Source: Gammaproteobacteria bacterium
GTDB taxonomy: Bacteria; Pseudomonadota; Gammaproteobacteria; Thiohalospirales; Thiohalospiraceae
Direction of reading: 5' to 3'
Length of the DNA: 6,819 nucleotides
Assembly (NCBI GenBank): GCA_011322575.1
Contig: DRMK01000272.1
Span: 1-6,819 of the forward strand
In this document: positions 6,105 through 6,819 of the stretch, one piece after another
How positions within the stretch are numbered: the first letter of the stretch is position 1
Layout: every line of letters starts with the position of its first letter
The notes under the pieces: generated by a model
Database searches by the model: none
Seen by the model: the letters and a program-made list of their open reading frames with translations, nothing else
Told to the model about the DNA's origin: nothing
Translations under genes and position numbers: made by a program

Positions 6105-6818
6105 TCAGGGTACATTGACCTCCCCCAGAATCTCTTGCACGGTCTCCACGGCGTCGTCGAACTCGAAATCGGTTACCTGGGTGGAGAGCCGCTCGGCAAA
6201 TTCCGCCATTCCCAGCTCCCGCAAGCGGCGGACTATGGCCTCGGTGGCGGGGATACTGGCGGAGTCCCCCGCCGCGAGCAAACCCTCCAGTTCGCGCAGC
6301 TGCTGTCTAAGCTCCTCACTGGAGAATCGCTCACCAGGCGGCAGACCACCATTGCCTTGCGGTATGCGCAGCTCCTCCAGTTGCTCCAGCAGCGGGGTGA
6401 GGAGCTCCTCCAACTGGGCGATCAGCTCCTCCAGCTGCGCCTCCTCCTCTCCGTCGGTAACCGCCTGCTCGATGGCGCGCGCCGCCCCCTGGAGCCGGTC
6501 GGCGGCCAGATTCCCGGTTATTCCGCACAGGGTATGGGCGTAGCGCTTTAGCGCCCGTAGGTCACCCCGCGCCAGCAGTTTGCGCATGACCGGAACCGCC
6601 TGCCGATGGTCAGTATGGAACTGGAGCAGCAGCTTGCGCAGCAGTTTGCGGTTGTTGCCGGTGCGCAGCTGGGCCCTCTCCAGGTCGAGCCCCGGCAGCT
6701 CCGGGAACTGGACCCCATTGCCGTTTGTGGCGGTGGTCTCTTCGCTTGCGGGTTTCAGCCAGCGGCCCAGCATGGCGAACAGCTGGTCCGGTCCGATGGG
6801 CTTGGGCAGGTGGTCGTT
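6105..6818 (-). CDS. Hybrid histidine kinase, C-terminal end (receiver-Hpt)
   Basis: This is the last 237 residues of a protein that runs off the right edge. The first ~25 visible residues (NDHLPKPIGPDQLF, then MLGRWLKP) are the typical end of a receiver domain, with its conserved Lys at 6. After a short linker comes an Hpt domain (about 43-120) with the phosphoacceptor His95 in YAHTLCGITGNLAA (codon 6536-6534), close to the usual AHTLKGxAGN. A Glu/Leu/Gln-rich, coiled-coil-like helix follows (about 122-150). Then a Gly/Pro linker leads to a helical tail (about 166-237) ending in FEFDDAVETVQEIL, a pattern found at the C-termini of many hybrid kinases. The input, HisKA and HATPase domains would lie beyond the window. 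The ATG at 6773 is internal, not the start. An unorthodox kinase passing phosphate through Hpt to a separate regulator fits the HD-GYP gene just downstream. Confidence 0.9.
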   Translation of the reverse strand, partial: NDHLPKPIGPDQLFAMLGRWLKPASEETTATNGNGVQFPELPGLDLERAQLRTGNNRKLLRKLLLQFHTDHRQAVPVMRKLLARGDLRALKRYAHTLCGITGNLAADRLQGAARAIEQAVTDGEEEAQLEELIAQLEELLTPLLEQLEELRIPQGNGGLPPGERFSSEELRQQLRELEGLLAAGDSASIPATEAIVRRLRELGMAEFAERLSTQVTDFEFDDAVETVQEILGEVNVP

Positions 6819-6819
6819 C

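Overview
This window looks like chromosomal DNA of a gammaproteobacterium, or a closely related proteobacterium. That is inferred from the protein families and the moderately high GC, not from a marker gene. It has two blocks that converge near position 4780.

The plus-strand block (1-4004) is the end of a surface-polysaccharide (O-antigen, capsule or exopolysaccharide) gene cluster. It holds the 3' part of gmd (GDP-mannose 4,6-dehydratase), fcl (GDP-L-fucose synthase), a PIG-L/LmbE-type zinc deacetylase and a GT-B fold glycosyltransferase. The first two make GDP-L-fucose from GDP-D-mannose. The last two plausibly transfer and then de-N-acetylate a sugar on the growing glycan, but their substrates cannot be read from sequence. 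The genes are tightly packed, with gaps of 7 and 48 nt and then an ATGA overlap, so they are probably one operon.

The stretch 4005-4443 has no intact gene. It is less GC-rich than its flanks and carries what may be the remains of a decayed ORF. Its frame ends in an ATGA overlap with the next gene, a 113-residue predicted secreted protein with four cysteines (4444-4785), which I do not recognise as a named family.

The minus-strand block (6818 down to 4778) is signalling. It holds the C-terminal end of a hybrid histidine kinase (end of a receiver domain, Hpt domain and a helical tail), which runs off the right edge. Downstream of it is a complete response regulator with an HD-GYP output domain, a predicted cyclic-di-GMP phosphodiesterase. 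These two could be a phosphorelay pair that lowers c-di-GMP. Lying beside a polysaccharide locus makes a link to exopolysaccharide or biofilm control tempting but unproven. The minus-strand genes are visibly more GC-rich (one hand-counted 60-base line gives about 63%) than the plus-strand cluster (about 55-60%) and the gap (about 51%).

I see no RNA gene, insertion sequence, CRISPR array or clear intrinsic terminator. Most of the window is well-known families. The less ordinary points are the coupled glycosyltransferase/deacetylase pair, an altered EX7E motif in the glycosyltransferase, the possible gene relic and the orphan secreted protein.
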